A stretch of DNA of 64,000 bases from Micromussa lordhowensis (GCA_964020085.1 OZ026596.1:39765443-39829442); one strand, 5' to 3'; shown: positions 1-11,421, counted from the first letter of the stretch. The notes: a model not told the origin generated them from the letters alone. Numbers and translations: made by a program.

Positions 1-43
1 CAGTCTACAACAATTCATTTTTCTTTCTGTTAAGGATATATTA

Positions 44-869
44 TTACTCCGCCCTCAGCCCGCAATCACAAACGTTAACGTTTAAATTCCTCAAGATGGC
101 TTTTGTGTACCCCTTTACTTGGGTGTCACACAAACACACTACAAGACTACTTATGATAGGAGCAATGTTCTTTGCTGCACGAAGAAGGTAGTAGTCTTCG
201 GTTTTCCTTTCATCATTGACATCATTTCTTGCTTGAATTATGACCTTCTTAATGTTACTCCATTTCTTTTTACAAAGAAGTGCTTCCATTAGGTACCAGC
301 TGAACATCTCTATGGTAATTGAGAAGCATTCCAAAACATGGCATGAATCTAAAATGTTTTCAATTGGTTGTCTCCTCCAAAATCTTGCTGGAAAACGCAT
401 ATAGCATAAAGAGTGGGAAGTGAATGTCGCAATACTGTTAGCTACATTTTCGCCGTAAGACGTGAAATTTAGATCCACATATTCCAAGGTTTGTGTCCCT
501 TCTAAAATATTGTTTATTGTTTCATCGCTTATGGTTGTACATACAAGCGACAAAAGTTTAAGCTTTTTTAGGTTTCCATTTCGCAATGCCTGGATCAAAC
601 TCCTTCCGGAGAGCCGTGTTGCTATTTGGTCACAATAATCCAGTCTGAGGGAGACAACATTGGTGGCATTATGATAATGCTACATCCAGGTATCTTTTGT
701 CTGAGGATTGACAGTAATAGGATAAATCCAGATGTCGGAGAACAGCCGGATGAAGCAATAGAGTTGACCAGCCTCTGCACACGATTCTCAACCTTAATCT
801 CTCCTTTAGCCGGAGATGCTGGAAAATACTAAGCAAAATTTCCAAAGGTAGCATCATAAAAGGTGACAT
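44..869 (-). pseudogene. F-box / leucine-rich-repeat protein, frameshifted
   Basis: Read on the minus strand from 869. The first 66 codons hold a clear F-box (LPLEILLSIFQHL, then RLRIVCRGWSTLLLHPAVLRH), which in this family binds SKP1 in an SCF ubiquitin ligase. The frame closes with TAA near 669, and LRR-like sequence continues one frame over (VVSLRLDYCDQIA, then the 184-residue stretch ending at 44, with LKKLKLLSL and LEYVDLNF). The F-box frame ends VALS and the next frame resumes HNATNVV, so one missing or extra base at about 670 would join them. Either the gene is broken or the assembly has a one-base error. An intron seems less likely because homology-like sequence runs up to the break. 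The domain call is from visible motifs; the substrate is unknown. Confidence 0.6.
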
Positions 870-1449
870 GTTTTGTGATCAGATGAAATAAACGGAGACT
901 TTTGTGTACTAGATTCAAAGTTTCTCTCTTAAATTGTTGATAACCGATCTGATTTAAAATAGAATTGACACGTCACTGACAGAAATTGGCAGTTATTGTT
1001 TTTGTTTGTTTAATAAATCACCAAGAGTCTACATTTGGTCGAGGGTGTTAGGTCGATTGAGAAAGAAGAGTATGTCTTTTCGACGCAGGTCGAGGGTCGA
1101 GGGTAGAGAGTCAATTGTCGAGATTGATGACCATGCGATAAGCTGCCTTGATCGGTTTGGATCATACAACAAGCTACAATAGGTTGAGTTTATATGTTCT
1201 GATTCTTTGATTACTTCCGATTTCCGGCATTATTGTTACATATTACATTCCAATAATTCCTGTCTAAGAACGCACATGTCATTTTCAAGTCCTGGCAGGG
1301 TAGCCTACTAGAAAAATGGAAAAGCTTAGCAAAATAAGGTCAAAGAGAAACGAAATGAAAAGCGATGTCGAGAATAGAAGAGAAGCAAAAGTACATGCAA
1401 ACGAAAATTTGCGTGATTTCCTCCTATTAAAATCTCCAGAATGCAGCAG
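870..1449. other. Non-coding stretch with GGTCGAGGGT repeats
   Basis: No convincing exon on either strand. Positions about 1037-1110 repeat the words GGTCGAGGGT and GGTCGA several times, a short degenerate simple repeat. Confidence 0.5.
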
Positions 1450-1692
1450 TTAAGCGCTGGTGCCATTTGCCTGATCACACTGCCACTTACACCATGAATC
1501 AGGCCCTTCAGGACAGTAGTCATGAAGAGGAGTGTCTTCATTCGAGGCATAGTGGTGCCAAATAGCTTTAACAGCTCTCTCCATGCCAGTTAAGTCACCC
1601 TTGTTTTGGGTGTTGATATCTCGAATCTTTATTGCACAAGTCATGCTTGCCCTAAGGTAATGATTTAAGCCAAAATGTAATTTTTTCAACAT
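1450..1692 (-). pseudogene. Fragment of a Mutator-like transposase-type gene
   Basis: An 80-codon minus-strand frame ending in a stop at 1450. It carries the string YCPEGPDSWCKWQ after WHHYASNE. Cys-Pro-x-Gly-x-x-Ser-Trp-Cys blocks of this kind are, as I recall, typical of Mutator-like transposase genes of cnidarians and other animals. A second piece, at about 2130-1970 on the same strand, is open and ends HYQ before a GT. A third, at about 2880-2760, reads ELVHAFTCSGGLTESQYHGF. These could be further exons of one gene that begins near 3755, but I could not match the splice phases. Family assignment is recognition only. Confidence 0.4.
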
Positions 1693-3107
1693 TTATTCTG
1701 CTATAATGCTACAAATTAATGTAGTAATTTTCACTGTGCATTCTGTCGGATTGATTCCCAATAACAGAGTACATACATAAGATCCCCTGGGTAAATGGAG
1801 GCATAGAGGTGGCAGCAAAGTACTAAGTAACTGCAGTACTTCTAAAATTCCCAAATTTCCGATGCATCAAAAAACCCTGCTCTACCATGATTTTTAAACA
1901 GGGCCAGTCATACATACAAATCAATAATTTCATCTGAAATATTGTATTGGTTTGTTGTATCATACACTGGCTTACGAGAAAGCACATCTACAAACCTGGT
2001 AATGGTCCACAAGGTTGAGAAGGTACCTCTGGAACCCGGCATCAGTCCCATCATTGTTCCTCATTGCCCAGTAGAAATGAGTTTTGGTGGCTTTGGCTGT
2101 TTCATCAATATAAAAAAAAGTCAATTGTAGATAAACCTAAACTGGTGTAATTACTCGGATATCTCCTTCTTATACTTGTGTATATATATATATATTTAAT
2201 TATTTGTTTTTGTTTTGTTCTGATCATACTGTAGAATGCATGGCTGATCTACTTGAGTCATGTGTGGCATCTGTAATTATGCACTGAAAGATGCATTGAA
2301 TTTAACAGTAAAGAAAAGCATTGAAGAAATAGAGGTAACAAATGAAGGTGCAAAAAGACTTAGCATTGTGTAAGGTGTTATTTGCAATTTTGCCCAATGC
2401 AAATAATTTCAACAGCAATGAACATACACAACTCATAACTACATGTAGCCGGTTGTGTGTCAACTTACATCACCACTTGAACCTCTGCTCTTGCATCAGC
2501 CATGGTCTAGTTGCACAGTTCCTGAACTACAGACATGTATCCAAAGCCCTGGTCTTTATATACTGCAAAACAACATGATACAGCTCGATAAGGCAAACAG
2601 TAAAGGCTAAATTGAAATGATACACCAATTGAAGGTTGGGGTATATGCTAGTTTACTACAGACTACACCACATTGTCGTGAAATTACAGGAAACATCTCA
2701 TCCTATAAAAAAGTAAAGAGAACATACTACAATGTATAAATTAAAAATCATATGTGTCTATTGTTTTGTCCATCGCGCAACCAATGCCAGCAGCTTCAGC
2801 AAAACCATGATACTGAGATTCAGTAAGTCCACCACTACATGTGAAAGCATGAACCAATTCTACAAAGAGTTTTTGGCAAATGTATTACTCACTTTAGTAT
2901 ACAGGTTTATTATAGGAGATAAAACATGGGAGGACAGACTGGTGTACACTGGTTAGTCCCGCAACAACATGTCGTCGAAAATGCAAAGCTATAAAAATGA
3001 TAGAAGAGAATATACTTGTAAGCTTACAATATAATATTTATTAAATAATTTCTCGAAAAGTATTTCAAATAAACTTACTTGCAAAATAGGTCCTATTGTA
3101 CTTACCT

Positions 3108-3755
3108 AACATTGGCATAGTACTTAGCAGGGTGTCCCAGAACTCCAGAACTGAGCCAAGCAACAGAGTCATTGCACACACAGGGCACTTCAAACTTGCA
3201 AATGTGGCCTTGACTTGAAGAAGTAGCTGAACCCCATTTGTAATCTTTGCCACAAAATTCACACAAAGGATAAGCGGTAAAGTACTTACACAGTACTTGC
3301 AAAGATGACTTTGTGCACACATAGCATTCATCATCCACTGTCGACTACACATGTATCTGTCTTTTTCGAGTTTGTTGTCGGACAGGCACCTCAACAGAAC
3401 TTGATGATGGTTGAAGGGGTTAAGAGGGAGCAGTTATTGGCCTTTCGAGTACATCAGTCTTGGTGCTGGATGAAGAGCTACTTGCAAGAGCTGATGGATG
3501 AATCATTTCAAAATACGATAGAAGTGTTTCCATTAAATCAGCATTCTACATGGTAGAGGTCTTTCTGTCTATACCAAGAGCCGATTTAGCGTTGTTTATT
3601 CGCTGTGTGATAAGTTCCAAACAACTTTGATGATCCTTTTTGACTTCAATTGTCAGACTAAAATGTGGGATTTTCTCCGCTGCATCTCTTCGTGCATTTG
3701 CACGTTTGTTGATTTCTGTACGTTTCTTTTTATCTGGAGGGGAGAAGCTTTCCAT
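3108..3755 (-). pseudogene. Decayed N-terminal part of a transposase-type gene, three in-frame stops
   Basis: One minus-strand frame runs from a start at 3755 (MESFSPPDKKKRTEINKRAN) through stops at 3546-3548 (TAG), 3420-3422 (TAA) and 3345-3347 (TAG), then continues into a cysteine-rich block (ECYVCTKSS, LCEFCGKDYKWGS, PCVCNDSVAW) ending at a good splice donor (AG|GTAAGT) near 3107. The stop spacings are multiples of three, so the frame itself is preserved and only point mutations break it. Paired Cys-x2-Cys motifs suggest a zinc-binding domain. It lies upstream on the same strand of the fragment at 1450-1692 and may be the same gene. I do not recognise a cellular function. Confidence 0.45.
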
Positions 3756-3850
3756 TGTTCAGGTCGAATCCTAGTAAAATCTCAACAAATGGTCTCAGAG
3801 TAAATAAATTCTCTCCAAAGGAAAACGATGGTTATTTCGTTCGCGTCCCT

Positions 3851-3941
3851 ATGCGTCGACTGGCCTCGAATATCTCGCACATTGGCGCATGAATCCACTG
3901 TAAAACTGCTTGCCACTGTACTGGTGAACTGAAGACTCGCA
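3851..3941. repeat. 91-bp direct repeat, copy 1
   Basis: Near-identical in the same orientation to 5523-5613; it begins ATGCGTCGACTGGCCTC and ends GAACTGAAGACTCGC. The two copies flank the C-terminal part of the DUF6729-like pseudogene. On the minus strand the repeat is open and reads RVFSSPVQWQAVLQWIH, so it may be a duplicated exon. Confidence 0.7.
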
Positions 3942-4214
3942 ATAAACAAAGGAAGCCACACGGATGCCCTGTTGGGGTTTGGATTGGGTCAACATGGCGC
4001 GCGATTTGAGTTTGACCGCAAGAACACAAGTTCTTCACACGAAGCCAGGACATATTGTACTCAAAACAAAACAAATCACAGAAAAGTCATCATATTGATA
4101 TTTTCTGATCGTTTTTGTCAAGTTTTATTGCTTTTAAAGAGTATTGCAAATACCTAGTCTTTGCTGCTGTTCTCCTCATAGTCTGCCATCTTGTTTTTTG
4201 GGGTGAATTGAAAA

Positions 4215-5345
4215 TTAGGGGGAGGAGCTTATGCCCTTATATAAGGCGCCTTCGTGTTTAACTGGGCTTTGAACAACCCGGCCCAGGCCTTTTTCACTCC
4301 ATTGGAAGATGCACTGTGATAAACGACTGAGAAATACACTACAGAGTGGATGGGCCTCTGTATTACATCCAGCAGCGATTTGTCTAATGAAGTGCCAAAT
4401 ATCAAGGCGTATCACTAAATTGTCCCAGAGGGAGAACAGAATTTTAGTTTTGCTGCCAGTGATTCCACAACAACAATCTCTGTTGACGTAAAGGATGTCA
4501 GGAAGTCAAACACCAGCCAAAGAAAATCTTCTCATTAGTCCATTTGCCAGTTCCTTTGTTGACAGTCGACACTGAGTTGAGCACTTGTCCTTTCTTATTT
4601 CCAATATTGGTTATTGGTGGCCCAGGAAGCAGTGCTAGCACTCTCACCCGCAAGTTTTCTCACAACCTTCTTGGCAGAGTCCATTTTCAACATTGTTCCA
4701 CATACAGAAGTTATGGATGCATTAATATAGTCCATTCTGACCATGATGTCTAAGGCATACACTGTGAGCAGCCATTTATACTTTGGCACTGGTACAAGTT
4801 CTGGAGGCTCTTGGAACTTAAGGGGACCAGTGAGGCTACATTTGGATGCATTGGCTAAGTATTTGCAGTCAGTCAGATACTGGGCTGATTCGTGGAGCCA
4901 CTTTTCACTGTGTTCTTCAGTCAGCTTTTTCTGTAATTGTGTCAAGCTACTGCCAAGGCCCCTGTTCCTCAACAGTCTAATAACTCTGACATCACAAGCA
5001 TATTGGTAGGTTGGCAAAACTGGAAACTGAACTTGATGGCCAGCGTCAAGTTGTTTTACAATCTTAGGACCTCAGCTGATGACCTTTCTTTGGCAACACC
5101 TACACCCAAGGTACTCTGCAGCAAGGTTGTAGTGCCTGTTAATGTCTAGGACTTGCCTAACATTGCTGTATATCCCAGCACTGGTGACTGGTTTCTTGTC
5201 ACATCCTTCGTGTGGGCAGTATAGTGTGACTTTCCAAAGCTTCAGTGGCATTCAAAGTAACTGATATTGAGCAAAGTATCTGTCCAGCCAAGGTGGTTGA
5301 GTGCTGATAAGAGGTGGCTGAGGGGGGTCCCACCATAGCTTTTTG
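4215..5345 (-). pseudogene. DUF6729-like (RNase H-fold transposase-like) gene, middle and C-terminal part
   Basis: Minus-strand coding sequence with the landmarks of a large uncharacterised family that I recall as DUF6729, abundant in fish and cnidarian genomes. In order: WWDPPQPPL, KLWKVTLYCP, RQVLDINRHYNLAAEYLGC, FPVLPTYQYACDVRVIRLL, EEHSEKWLHESAQYL, KMDSAKKVVRKLAG, DILYVNRDCC, IRLDIWHFI and HPLCSVFLSRLSQCIFQW. Defects: TGA at 5252-5254 and at 5072-5074, both where a Trp codon is plausible, and a frameshift near 4600. The Asp of the usual VDRDCC motif, as I remember it, is Asn here. The N-terminal part of the same family lies at 7690-8480, beyond an inserted Penelope-like element. Confidence 0.6.
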
Positions 5346-5522
5346 ACCCTAAAAAGGAGTAAACAGTCAGGCAAATAATTTTGTCTATTGAAAAACAAAC
5401 TTCACAGTCAAAATGAATGAATTATATTCCTATCAGAAGAAAATTAATAGTAATTTAGTATCTTGCAGTATTTGAACATACAATATCAACAAAATAGTAA
5501 CAGATAGTAAAATGTCAACAAA

Positions 5523-5613
5523 TGCGTCGACTGGCCTCAAATATCTCGCACATTGGAGCATAAATCCACTGTAAAACTGCTTGCCACTGTACTGGTGAAC
5601 TGAAGACTCGCAC
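5523..5613. repeat. 91-bp direct repeat, copy 2
   Basis: Second copy of the repeat at 3851-3941, about 1.67 kb away and in the same orientation. It ends about 15 bases before the inverted repeat of the Penelope-like element. Confidence 0.7.
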
Positions 5614-5670
5614 AACCCTCTTTAAAGAAAAATAGGTAAAAAACGTTCACTGGTAAAAGGTTTGAAAAAA

Positions 5671-5711
5671 CTATGAGCTTTCGGCAGCCTAAACTGCTGC
5701 CTTCGACGGAT
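5671..5711 (-). ncRNA. Hammerhead-like motif in the left inverted end of the Penelope-like element
   Basis: Read on the minus strand: a GTCGAAG block, then a stem GGCAGC / GCTGCC closing a short loop, then GAAAGC. This is the arrangement of a hammerhead ribozyme core, which Penelope-like elements are known to carry in their terminal repeats. The conserved CUGAUGA box is degenerate, so activity is doubtful. The right-hand copy is at 7587-7627. Confidence 0.45.
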
Positions 5712-5836
5712 AAAAATGTGTGAAGCCTAAATTAAAGGATAAAGGCATGTAGTAGAAAAAATGTTAAAAATGCTAAGAAAATTAGTGTTTCTTTAAGAGA
5801 ATGTGATATTGTCTTGACAAAGGAAATTGCCTCGTT

Positions 5837-7406
5837 GTGTTGGATAGAGAAGAATACGACAGCAAAATGGAGTCTCTCCTTGCCGACCGAAGCACCTATG
5901 AAGTTGTCACAAGATCTCCGTTCAGTCGAATCGAGCGTGAGTTGAACGCGACGCTCCTGAATTTTAAGAGACAACAAAAGATTGATGACTATACATACTT
6001 TAAATTAAGATCTACCGATGGCATTCCACCAGCGATCCGCGGCTCTATCAAACACCACAAAGATGGCTACCCTCTCAGACCTATCGTGACTTGCATTGGC
6101 TCTGCACTTTATAACACATCTAAATTCCTCACTGACATCCTTGCACCGATCCAAAATCGTAATGGGTTCTCAGTTATTAATTCACAGGAGTTCTCTAATG
6201 AAATAGCCGACATTAACGTCCAAGATGATGAAACCATGGTCTCCTTTGATGTGGTGTCTCGATTCACTGCCATCCCTGTCGACAAAGCTTGCGACTATAT
6301 CAGGAAGAAATTAGAGGATGATTTGTCTCTCCACTCCACAACCAATCTAGACATCGAGGACATAATTTCCTTATTGAATTTTGTGCTGTCCAATAACTTC
6401 TTCGTTTACAATGACACCATCTACAGACAAATCCACAGTTGTGCTATGGGTAGCCCTGTCAGCCCTGTAGTAGCCAACCTATGCATGGAAGAAAAAAAAA
6501 AAAAACAGCTATCAACGCAACTACTGTCTCGCCGAAATTTTGGAAGCGGTATGTAGACGACAGTTTCTGCATTATTAAGAGTGACGCTGTTGCCTCCTTC
6601 CACGATTCATTGAACTCAATCGATAAGCATATTTCTTTCACCATTGAACATGAGTACAACCGCCAACTACCCTTTCTTGACACCCTCATTTCGCTCGATA
6701 ACGGAAAACTTTTGGTCGACATCTATCGCAAACCCACGCACACGGATAGATATCTTGACTTCCATTCCCCCCCTGACAAGAAACATAAAATCAGCACCGC
6801 TAAGACACTCCTGCACCAAGCTTTGAATCTCCCCAACACACAAGTTGGAAAGACCTGTGAAACTGCTCGTGTTTGCGCTGCTTTACACTCCAACGGCTAT
6901 CCCAAAAAAATCGCTGCTGATGTAAAAAGAAAGAAAGCGAGGACTCCACCACCGCACCTTCTCCAGAAGAGTTGGTCGGTATGTTCTTTAAATGGGTTGA
7001 GCCAACAAACCGGCGCAACTTTGCAGTCCTTCCCTATATCAAAGGCATCACAGAACCTCTCACAAGAATCCTCAAGTTACATGACATCCAAGTCACTAGC
7101 AGACCAGTTAAAACTTTACAACAGCATTTCCCTATCCCTAAGTTTCGACCTGCGGAAGACGACCAGTGCAATGTCATCTATAAAATTCCATGCGCATCTT
7201 GCCCGTGGAGCTACATTGGCGAAACAAAAAGATCCTTTATTACTGGGAGAAAGGAACACATGAGGAACTTAAAGTATTGTACTAAAGGCTCGAATGTTGC
7301 AAAACACGCGTGGACTTTTAATCATGATATTGACTTTAACAATTCTAAAATCATTGACAAAGCGAACAACCGGAGTAGAAAGACACTGGAGTCATGGCAC
7401 CAGTAA
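5837..7406 (+). pseudogene. Penelope-like reverse transcriptase + GIY-YIG nuclease, two frameshifts
   Basis: Frame 1 (5837 to about 6490) carries RT blocks: IRGSIKHHKDGYPLRPIV, SFDVVSRFTAIPVDKA (first catalytic Asp) and AMGSPVSPVVANLCME. A run of about 14 A at 6490 shifts to frame 2 (6490 to about 6965), with KRYVDDSF (catalytic Asp pair), LPFLDTLIS and YRKPTHTDRYLDFHS. A second shift near 6970 leads to frame 3 (6972-7406), with VIYKIPCASCPWSYIGETKR, the GIY-YIG core. The A-run shift could be polymerase slippage or a sequencing artefact. Catalytic RT residues are intact, but the N-terminal RT extension is missing, so this copy is unlikely to move by itself. Confidence 0.8.
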
Positions 7407-7586
7407 AAACTGTTGGGGCAGACAATAATTCATGCCCGCTCCCAAGACAATATCACATTCTCTTAAAGAAACACTAATTTTCTTAGCATTTTTAAAATTT
7501 TTTCTACTACATGCCTTTATCCTTTAATTTATGCAAATTTTTCGTTATATTTAAATTTCTTTCACTTTTAGGCTTCACACATTTTT

Positions 7587-7627
7587 ATCCGTCGAAGGCA
7601 GCAGTTTAGGGTGCTGAAAGCTCATAG
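7587..7627 (+). ncRNA. Hammerhead-like motif in the right end of the Penelope-like element
   Basis: Plus strand: ATCCGTCGAAGGCAGC, a seven-base loop, then a weakened stem (GGTGCT) and GAAAGCTCATAG. It is the mirror copy of 5671-5711, but its stem is less perfect, so the two ends have diverged independently. Confidence 0.4.
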
Positions 7628-7689
7628 TTTTTTCAAACCTTTTACCAGTGAACGTTTTTTACTTATTTTTCAGCATGAATCCTGGTAAT

Positions 7690-8480
7690 GGATCTTCAAT
7701 ATTTTTACCTCTTTAAAGAACTCCACATACTTCTTAAAGGCACCTTTGTTTTGACTTATGACAGAGTTCGTCACTTTTTCATTGTGAATGTTATCAACAA
7801 ACCAACCAACATAGGAAAGAGAATTTTCCAGCATCCACCTGAATGAATGGCCATGATATTTTCCAACCTGGAGCAAGTACTCTCCTAGCACATCAATTTC
7901 ATTTTCAACATCCCCTTTTCTCTTGACAGCTTCAACTGTAAACAAACATCTCCCTCACTTGTGATTCCTACAAGAGCAAAAATATTTTTATCTGGTGTAG
8001 ACTTCCTAGAGAATTCCACATTGGGTTGGAGTCGCTTTGCAAGCGCTTGGGGCGATAAAGACTTCTGGCTAAAAGAGTGAAGCAACATTCGTACTTGACT
8101 CTTCTGGTGGATGACGTGTGCGAAGTATGCGAACTGGCACTCAAAACTTCAGTTTGAGTTGAAGGATTTGACTTTGAAGCTTTCTCAGCTGCCTTCAGGG
8201 CCAAAGCCTCTTTACCTTCAGGGAATAACTTCAAGTATTTCTTGAAGAGATGTTTCTTTACAGACGGACAGTGGAGCACTTGTAGCCGTCTTACTAGACA
8301 TGCTATTCACCATCCATGCCGAGTATCCAAGCCCATTCTGGACAAGCCATCGGAATGTCTGGCCTTTGAATTGGCCAAACTCTATTTCGAATTGGCCGAG
8401 AAGATCAGTTCTGTTTGTTGAGTTTCCCCAAGTCGCATAACTTCAGCCTTGGCCCTAGCTTCTACATCATCTGGCTTTTT
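7690..8480 (-). pseudogene. DUF6729-like gene, N-terminal part with two tandem modules
   Basis: The minus strand shows two copies of a module of the form FGQFKGQTFRWLVQNGLGY ... FKKYLKLFPEGKEALALKA (about 8420-8180) and GKYHGHSFRWMLENSLSY ... AFKKYVEFFKEVKILK (about 7870-7700). A linker rich in Ser and Thr and the block PKALAKRLQPNVEFSRKS lie between them. The pieces fall in three frames with at least two shifts (near 8270 and 7940). I recall this GK-x-GQTFRWLLEN module as the N-terminal part of DUF6729-family proteins, which agrees with the rest of that gene lying downstream on the same strand at 5345-4215, beyond the inserted Penelope-like element. Confidence 0.55.
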
Positions 8481-9700
8481 CAATATGTATGATTGATTGG
8501 CCTTGAAAGAATTCACAAACTATTTCGCCTCTTCAGGACTTGAAATTAGGAAAAAACTGAGTCGATAATTTGAGGCTAGTTCTGAAAATTTAGTGGCAAG
8601 TTTGAAAATTGTAGTTGCAAAAAAAATTAGTCGCGACCGCTCGGAAAAATGTTTACAGAAGGAAGCTTTAAACGCCAGTTTAATGGTTAACAATTGTGTT
8701 TATTAATAGAAATGTAATTTTATGATAACACTGTGGTTTTAATACGCCAACAGCATCCATACAATCATTATAGAAGGAGGGTGAATCATTTTCTTCCCGA
8801 ACAAGGAAATGCACCCCTTTATTAACATTTGCACGTATAATTGCTACAGTTTTTCGTAAGCGAAATCTAACGCAAGCAAAAGCAATTTTCTTTAACTACA
8901 CTGGTTAATAGAAAGCTTAATGTTCAATTTATCTATCAGTCAATTGCTTGCGATCGATCGGAGTCGCAAGCGGTACAAACAGTGCAACTTTCGACCATTT
9001 CAGTATTTTTCACTATTTTTTACAAACTATAGAACTAAAACATTGCATGACATATGTATCAATACGGTTAGCTATCTGTCAAAGACCGGATATTCTTGCA
9101 ACATCTAAGACTATGGTGAATAAAAACAAAGAAACTCTACGGAACATTAATGCTAAACTTTTAGGTTTTTTGTCATAAGAAGTTCAGTGTCTACAGAAGG
9201 AACACATTCTTGTGCCATATCACTAAACGTCACTACATCGCACTTTGTTAACCATTCGAATTCTCATTGAAATCTCATTAGCAGCAGCTTTAACAAAATC
9301 TGGCTTTGCAAAATATCACAAGCTAAATTTTTTGACGGCCCTGGCCTTTCCTAACTGATTCAAGGTGTCACTTGATTAAGTAATTAAAAAGACATTAACA
9401 TTAAAATAAATGAAAATAAAAATATTGATGATCTTAGCCCAGTCGTGAATGAAACAGAGAAGTCAGGGAATGTTAATTGTTTGGTCGTCTTGAGCATTCC
9501 CCTTTAGACTTGTCCCGTGAAAACCAACGAGCAACTGCGGGAGCTGGATCAAAGTCAGCCACAGGTGGGCCCTCAGACGATGTACGGATCAAGTCTTCGA
9601 GTACAGACACACCAAGCAATGCTCTGGTGCTGCTCTTGATCCTATTCAGGCAGGCCATTTTTGTGACACCATTCCTTTTCTTGGATAATTACAACAATTA
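8481..9700. other. Non-coding, AT-rich
   Basis: No exon with convincing protein motif or matched splice sites on either strand. Short open frames at 8920-9178 and 9473-9749 have no recognisable content. Confidence 0.4.
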
Positions 9701-9707
9701 TACTTCC

Positions 9708-9831
9708 CTCAAATGTGATTGGTGCATAAGGTGTTGTATTTTTAAATGAGTCATTTGCAAAGCAGTAATCAAAAACAGTTGGCTGTATGCAGACAGCTTT
9801 AATCTACATGAGCCAATTATTCTAAGTTTTA
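9708..9831. mobile_element. MITE-like repeat, copy 1
   Basis: Begins TCAAATGTGATTGGTGCATA and ends ACATGAGCCAATTATTCTAAG. The ends are imperfect inverted repeats of each other. The same two ends bound 49391-49545, whose interior differs in sequence and length. This fits a small non-autonomous element family. Confidence 0.45.
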
Positions 9832-10504
9832 ACAGATGCTAAAGTAACCAAGTGAGTGACTGTACAATAGAGCTTTATCTCTGTTGACAAAGAAACTTTA
9901 CAGCCATTTAAAAGCTATTGTTATTACCTGGTAATTTTTCAATTAGTAAACTTTTACTATTGGTAAGAAAACATTGTGTCATCCAATTTGATCCGTAATC
10001 ACTCTTGTGATTATCAAATCGGACTCCCACTTTGTGGACGTCAGATTTTGTTCTTTAATGGTATGATTACAGACAGAATTGGACTGCACTCAGAAGTAAT
10101 ACCATTAGTAACATTTTTTTAAAAAAAATAAAGAGAACAGATTTTCAATTAAGAACTCCAGCAATCAAATTAAAAGCAACTTGTTAGTTATTGCAAAACC
10201 AGAAAGTATAAACCTTCAATACAAAACCTTCAATACCTAGAGTGTATTCTTAACTATTTGTGGCATTAATTTAATGTAAATTATCTATAGATTTCCTTTG
10301 GAGAAGGTTGACAATCATTTTAATTCGACATCTGTAGCAAAGTACAGAATAATGATACTGTTTGAAGCAAATTTCGCTTTGACTTCTATCTCTATATCAA
10401 AAATTGTTATTTATGCATGTTTACCTATTTTGGTAAACAAAATTATTGTAAAGAAAACTAAATGATCTTGATATTAGCAGGCAAGTCAGTACTTTAAAGA
10501 AAAC
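9832..10504. other. Non-coding, AT-rich
   Basis: No gene-like feature seen; long A/T-rich sequence with stops in all frames. Confidence 0.4.
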
Positions 10505-10510
10505 GACAAC

Positions 10511-10544
<34 letters not shown>

Positions 10545-11421
10545 CTTCTGTCATCTTCAGTTAATTAATGTTCAAAGCGTTACAAGTTGAATTTATAAAT
10601 AGGAAAAAATGATAATTATGCTAGTAACAACGGAATGTAAATGGAACGCGACAACGTGAGAATTAAAAGGATAGTTTAAGATTAGTATGATGTACTTGTT
10701 GATTCAAGGAAGGTTTTTCTCTTTGAATGTGAAATGCCTCTTTTATCTTGAGTTGGAAACTCGTGGAGGCGTGATCTAAAATGTGAAAACAGTCCACTGA
10801 ACACAAAGCGCGACAGTGTTCAGAATTCTGTAGGTGCTTGAAAATGTGCGAGGCCTTATCAGTGACTAAGTGCTCACGCACGCGTGTGGAAAAATGCCGG
10901 GTTGTTTCGCCGACATAACAGGCATTACAGCCCGCACATGCAAACTTGTATACAACACGCAAACGAAGCCAGCCAGGGATAGGGTCTTTCACTCCAAACA
11001 ACTTGCTTATCTTAAAGGAAGAAAAAACTAATTTGATGTCCAAATCGTGGCAATAGCGCTTGATAATGCGACGGACCTTTTTCTGAGTGACAACAGAGAA
11101 ATGACCTATGTAAGGTAGCTTAAAGTAAAACGTAGGTAAAGTGGGAAGGGAATCCCGGGGACAATGATTATTTAGGGTCCCAGTAACGTAGCGGTTGACA
11201 ACCCTTTCAATTAAATGGGCAGGGAAAAGATTCTTTTTTAAGATATCCATGAGCTTGGTAATGTCCTCGTGTAGCCCCAACCAGGTGTTGTTATTTCCCA
11301 GAGGTGGTGACAGGGGTCTCCCAGAGGTGGTGACACGGGCTCTGGTTACTTCAATACTGGTTACTTCAATATGATTCCCCCACCCTGGCTTCAACTGTGT
11401 TAATAATGTACTACTTAACAA
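10505..11421 (-). mobile_element. Penelope-like element 3' part with GIY-YIG nuclease
   Basis: A minus-strand frame of 252 codons (11421-10663) keeps the end of a Penelope-like protein: NTWLGLHEDITKLMDIL, then KKVRRIIKRY, and the GIY-YIG core VVYKFACAGCNACYVGETTR with the conserved Arg/His region FSTRVREHL and IFKHLQNSEHC. The RT domain is absent, so the copy is 5'-truncated. Upstream of the recognisable part are two small tandem duplications, a 23-bp unit at about 11298-11342 and a 15-bp unit at about 11344-11373. The 3' end carries a hammerhead-like motif (10527-10560). The nuclease frame itself is intact. Confidence 0.8.
10527..10560 (-). ncRNA. Hammerhead-like motif at the 3' end of a Penelope-like element
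   Basis: Minus strand: CTGAAGAT, then the stem GACAG / CTGTC around AAGTTT, then GAAAC and ATGTC. This matches the hammerhead core order (CUGAUGA, stem II, GAAA) with one substitution in the first box. It lies where Penelope-like terminal repeats carry such motifs. Confidence 0.5.

Larger units (their letters stand above)
5628..7670 (+). mobile_element. Penelope-like retroelement with inverted terminal copies
   Basis: About 2.04 kb. The left end (5628-5816) is the reverse complement of the right end (7443-7670), except that about 40 bases around 7530-7565 are missing from the left copy. Between them lies a plus-strand reverse transcriptase followed by a GIY-YIG nuclease, the defining architecture of Penelope-like elements. 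The N-terminal RT region is missing: the frame starts inside the conserved block before LDREEYDSKM, exactly where the inverted end joins. The element sits inside a DUF6729-like gene on the opposite strand (N-terminal part at 7690-8480, remainder at 5345 and below). Inverted end copies on 5'-truncated elements are known for Penelope families. Confidence 0.85.

Noticed and set aside
2342..2578. 78-codon plus-strand frame
   Set aside because: No motif; lies in the interval of a minus-strand gene relic; typical chance frame.
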